DNA from: Deinococcus sp. AB2017081
GTDB lineage: Bacteria > Deinococcota > Deinococci > Deinococcales > Deinococcaceae
Length of the DNA stretch: 64,000 bases
Assembly: GCF_034440735.1 (NCBI RefSeq)
Contig: NZ_CP140098.1
Span: forward strand, 305,001 to 369,000
Reading direction: 5' to 3'
The translations under genes and the position numbers were made by a program. How positions within the stretch are numbered: position 1 is the stretch's first letter; every line of letters begins with the position of its first letter. The notes under the pieces were generated by a model, which was not told the DNA's origin, ran no database searches, and saw nothing but the letters and a program-made list of their open reading frames with translations. Below are positions 63,129 to 64,000 of this stretch, in pieces.

Positions 63129-63658
63129 TGTTCCTCCCGGATCAGGCCCGCGACCAGCGCCGCGATGTTCCAGGCGTCATCCACGCCCCGGTGGTGTCGG
63201 CCTTCCAGGGGCAACCCGGCGGCGGCCAGCGCCTGCGCCATGCCGGGCCGTTTTCTGAGCCCGTGAGCCTCGGTATACACCTTCTTGGCGTTGGTATGCC
63301 GGGAGCTGAACGGATATGGCACGCCGGACGCCGCGCACTGCAGCTGGAACTGCTTGCGGTCGTAGTCGCCCCAGCTGGCCCACGGGCGGGAGTCCGTGTG
63401 GAACGTCCGGCGCAGTTCCTCGCACGCCTCCCGGAAGCTGATGCCGCCCACGACCTCGGCCGGCGTCAGGCCCGTGAGTTCGGTGCAGAAAGCACTGACC
63501 TCGGAACGCTCTGGGCGCACGAGGACGCTCCGCCGCTCGACCCGTTCCAGACTCTGCATATCCAGCACGCACACGCCGATCTCGATGATCTCGTTCGTCT
63601 GCCCGGCGGGTGGCGGGCCATCCCAGCACGTGGCCTCGATATCGATGATGTTCAGCAT
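63116..63658 (-). CDS. DEDDh 3'-5' exonuclease
   Basis: 180 residues from ATG 63658, with GGAAGGA just upstream. Exo motifs: IIDIEATCWDG (Exo I, DxE), WASWGDYDRKQF (Exo II) and HHRGVDDAWNIAAL (Exo III His and Asp). The build matches the ERI-1/KapD group, which trims RNA 3' ends. An ATG eight codons earlier is less likely. Placed between an RNA ligase and a nucleotidyltransferase, it probably acts in RNA processing. Confidence 0.88.
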   Translation of the reverse strand: MLNIIDIEATCWDGPPPAGQTNEIIEIGVCVLDMQSLERVERRSVLVRPERSEVSAFCTELTGLTPAEVVGGISFREACEELRRTFHTDSRPWASWGDYDRKQFQLQCAASGVPYPFSSRHTNAKKVYTEAHGLRKRPGMAQALAAAGLPLEGRHHRGVDDAWNIAALVAGLIREEQWTP

Positions 63659-63684
63659 GAATCCTTCCGGTGGCGACTCCATCC

Positions 63685-64000
63685 TCAGCTCAGCTCCTCG
63701 CCGGTTTCCTTGCGGGCGTAGGCGTCCGAGACGAGTTTGACGCTCAGGTCGCTGCCGTCGCCACTGGGGCGCGGCACGGCTGGCGTGAGCACTAGGCCCT
63801 CGCGGATGTGCAGGCCCGAGCCCGACACGGTCTCCAGCCCGCCGCGCAGGCTGCGGATGTGCTCCGGGTCGTAGGCCCCCTCGTACAGCACGGGAACGCC
63901 GTAGGTCTGGAACCACTCGGGCCAGTCGGCACGGGGCTGCACCTGCCCGGCCACGCTGAGCTTGAAGACCCGCAGGGTCGGTTTCTGCTGCCCGTAGCCG
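63685..64000 (-). CDS. RNA ligase, DRB0094-like (5' part beyond the window)
   Basis: The frame is open to the right edge; only the C-terminal 104 residues are present. GYGQQKPTLRVFKLSVAG at the edge, EGAYDPEHIRSLRGG, then EGLVLTPAVPRP (nucleotidyl-transferase motif IV) and DLSVKLVSDAYARKETGEE (motif V) match the RNA ligase family typified by D. radiodurans DRB0094. Such ligases seal 3'-OH/5'-P RNA ends. It is the first gene of a minus-strand group with the exonuclease and nucleotidyltransferase. Confidence 0.8.
   Translation of the reverse strand, partial: GYGQQKPTLRVFKLSVAGQVQPRADWPEWFQTYGVPVLYEGAYDPEHIRSLRGGLETVSGSGLHIREGLVLTPAVPRPSGDGSDLSVKLVSDAYARKETGEELS

Overview
The window is GC-rich, densely packed bacterial DNA that most resembles Deinococcus or a close relative. 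The pointers are: many genes with a TAnnnT -10 box only 5-7 bases before the start codon (leaderless transcription); a FrnE-type thiol oxidoreductase with the deinococcal extra C-x4-C motif; an RNA ligase resembling the D. radiodurans DRB0094 family; and a phenylacetate operator that matches the PaaR site described in Thermus. No rRNA, tRNA, CRISPR array or complete insertion sequence was seen.

Layout. 1-923 is a partial DUF937 gene. 1412-7518 is a minus-strand phenylacetate (paa) operon reading paaA, paaB, paaC, paaD, an unknown gene, paaZ, a 53-residue ORF and a VOC protein, mostly joined by 4-base ATGA overlaps and preceded by a PaaR-type operator inside the promoter. 7613-20679 holds mixed genes: secreted proteins, RidA, nucleotidyltransferases (one fused to a HEPN toxin domain), a BON protein, an aldo/keto reductase, acpS, a HAD phosphatase, an RNA methyltransferase and an OmpR-type two-component pair. 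20693-26604 is the arginine cluster, argG to argH with a DinB protein and several GNAT acetyltransferases, ending in a short acetylglutamate synthase-like gene. Two ArgR-type boxes 21 bases apart precede argG, and a related box lies before carB at 31737.

34879-39803 is the accessory region. Just downstream of carB are a SUKH-type gene and a tiny secreted peptide, followed by a second, diverged copy of the last 34 codons of carB. Next comes AT-rich DNA with a PD-(D/E)xK-like nuclease, an uncharacterised nucleotidyltransferase plus partner pair with overlapping ends, and a MazEF-like toxin-antitoxin pair. This reads as an integration hot spot with defence or conflict cargo.

39955-56472 returns to chromosomal genes: SDRs, secreted proteins, frnE, ftsH, der, a sulfurtransferase, peptidase E, an alcohol dehydrogenase, a TetR/SDR divergon, xseA, crcB and corA. 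Between der and the sulfurtransferase are two tandem units in which a near-consensus promoter runs straight into an intrinsic terminator, predicting RNAs of about 26 nt. 56791-64000 holds a subtilase lipoprotein, a kinase-phosphatase fusion, a GH26-like glycosidase with a TPR domain, and a probable RNA-processing or repair group (nucleotidyltransferase, DEDDh exonuclease, partial RNA ligase) that runs off the right edge.
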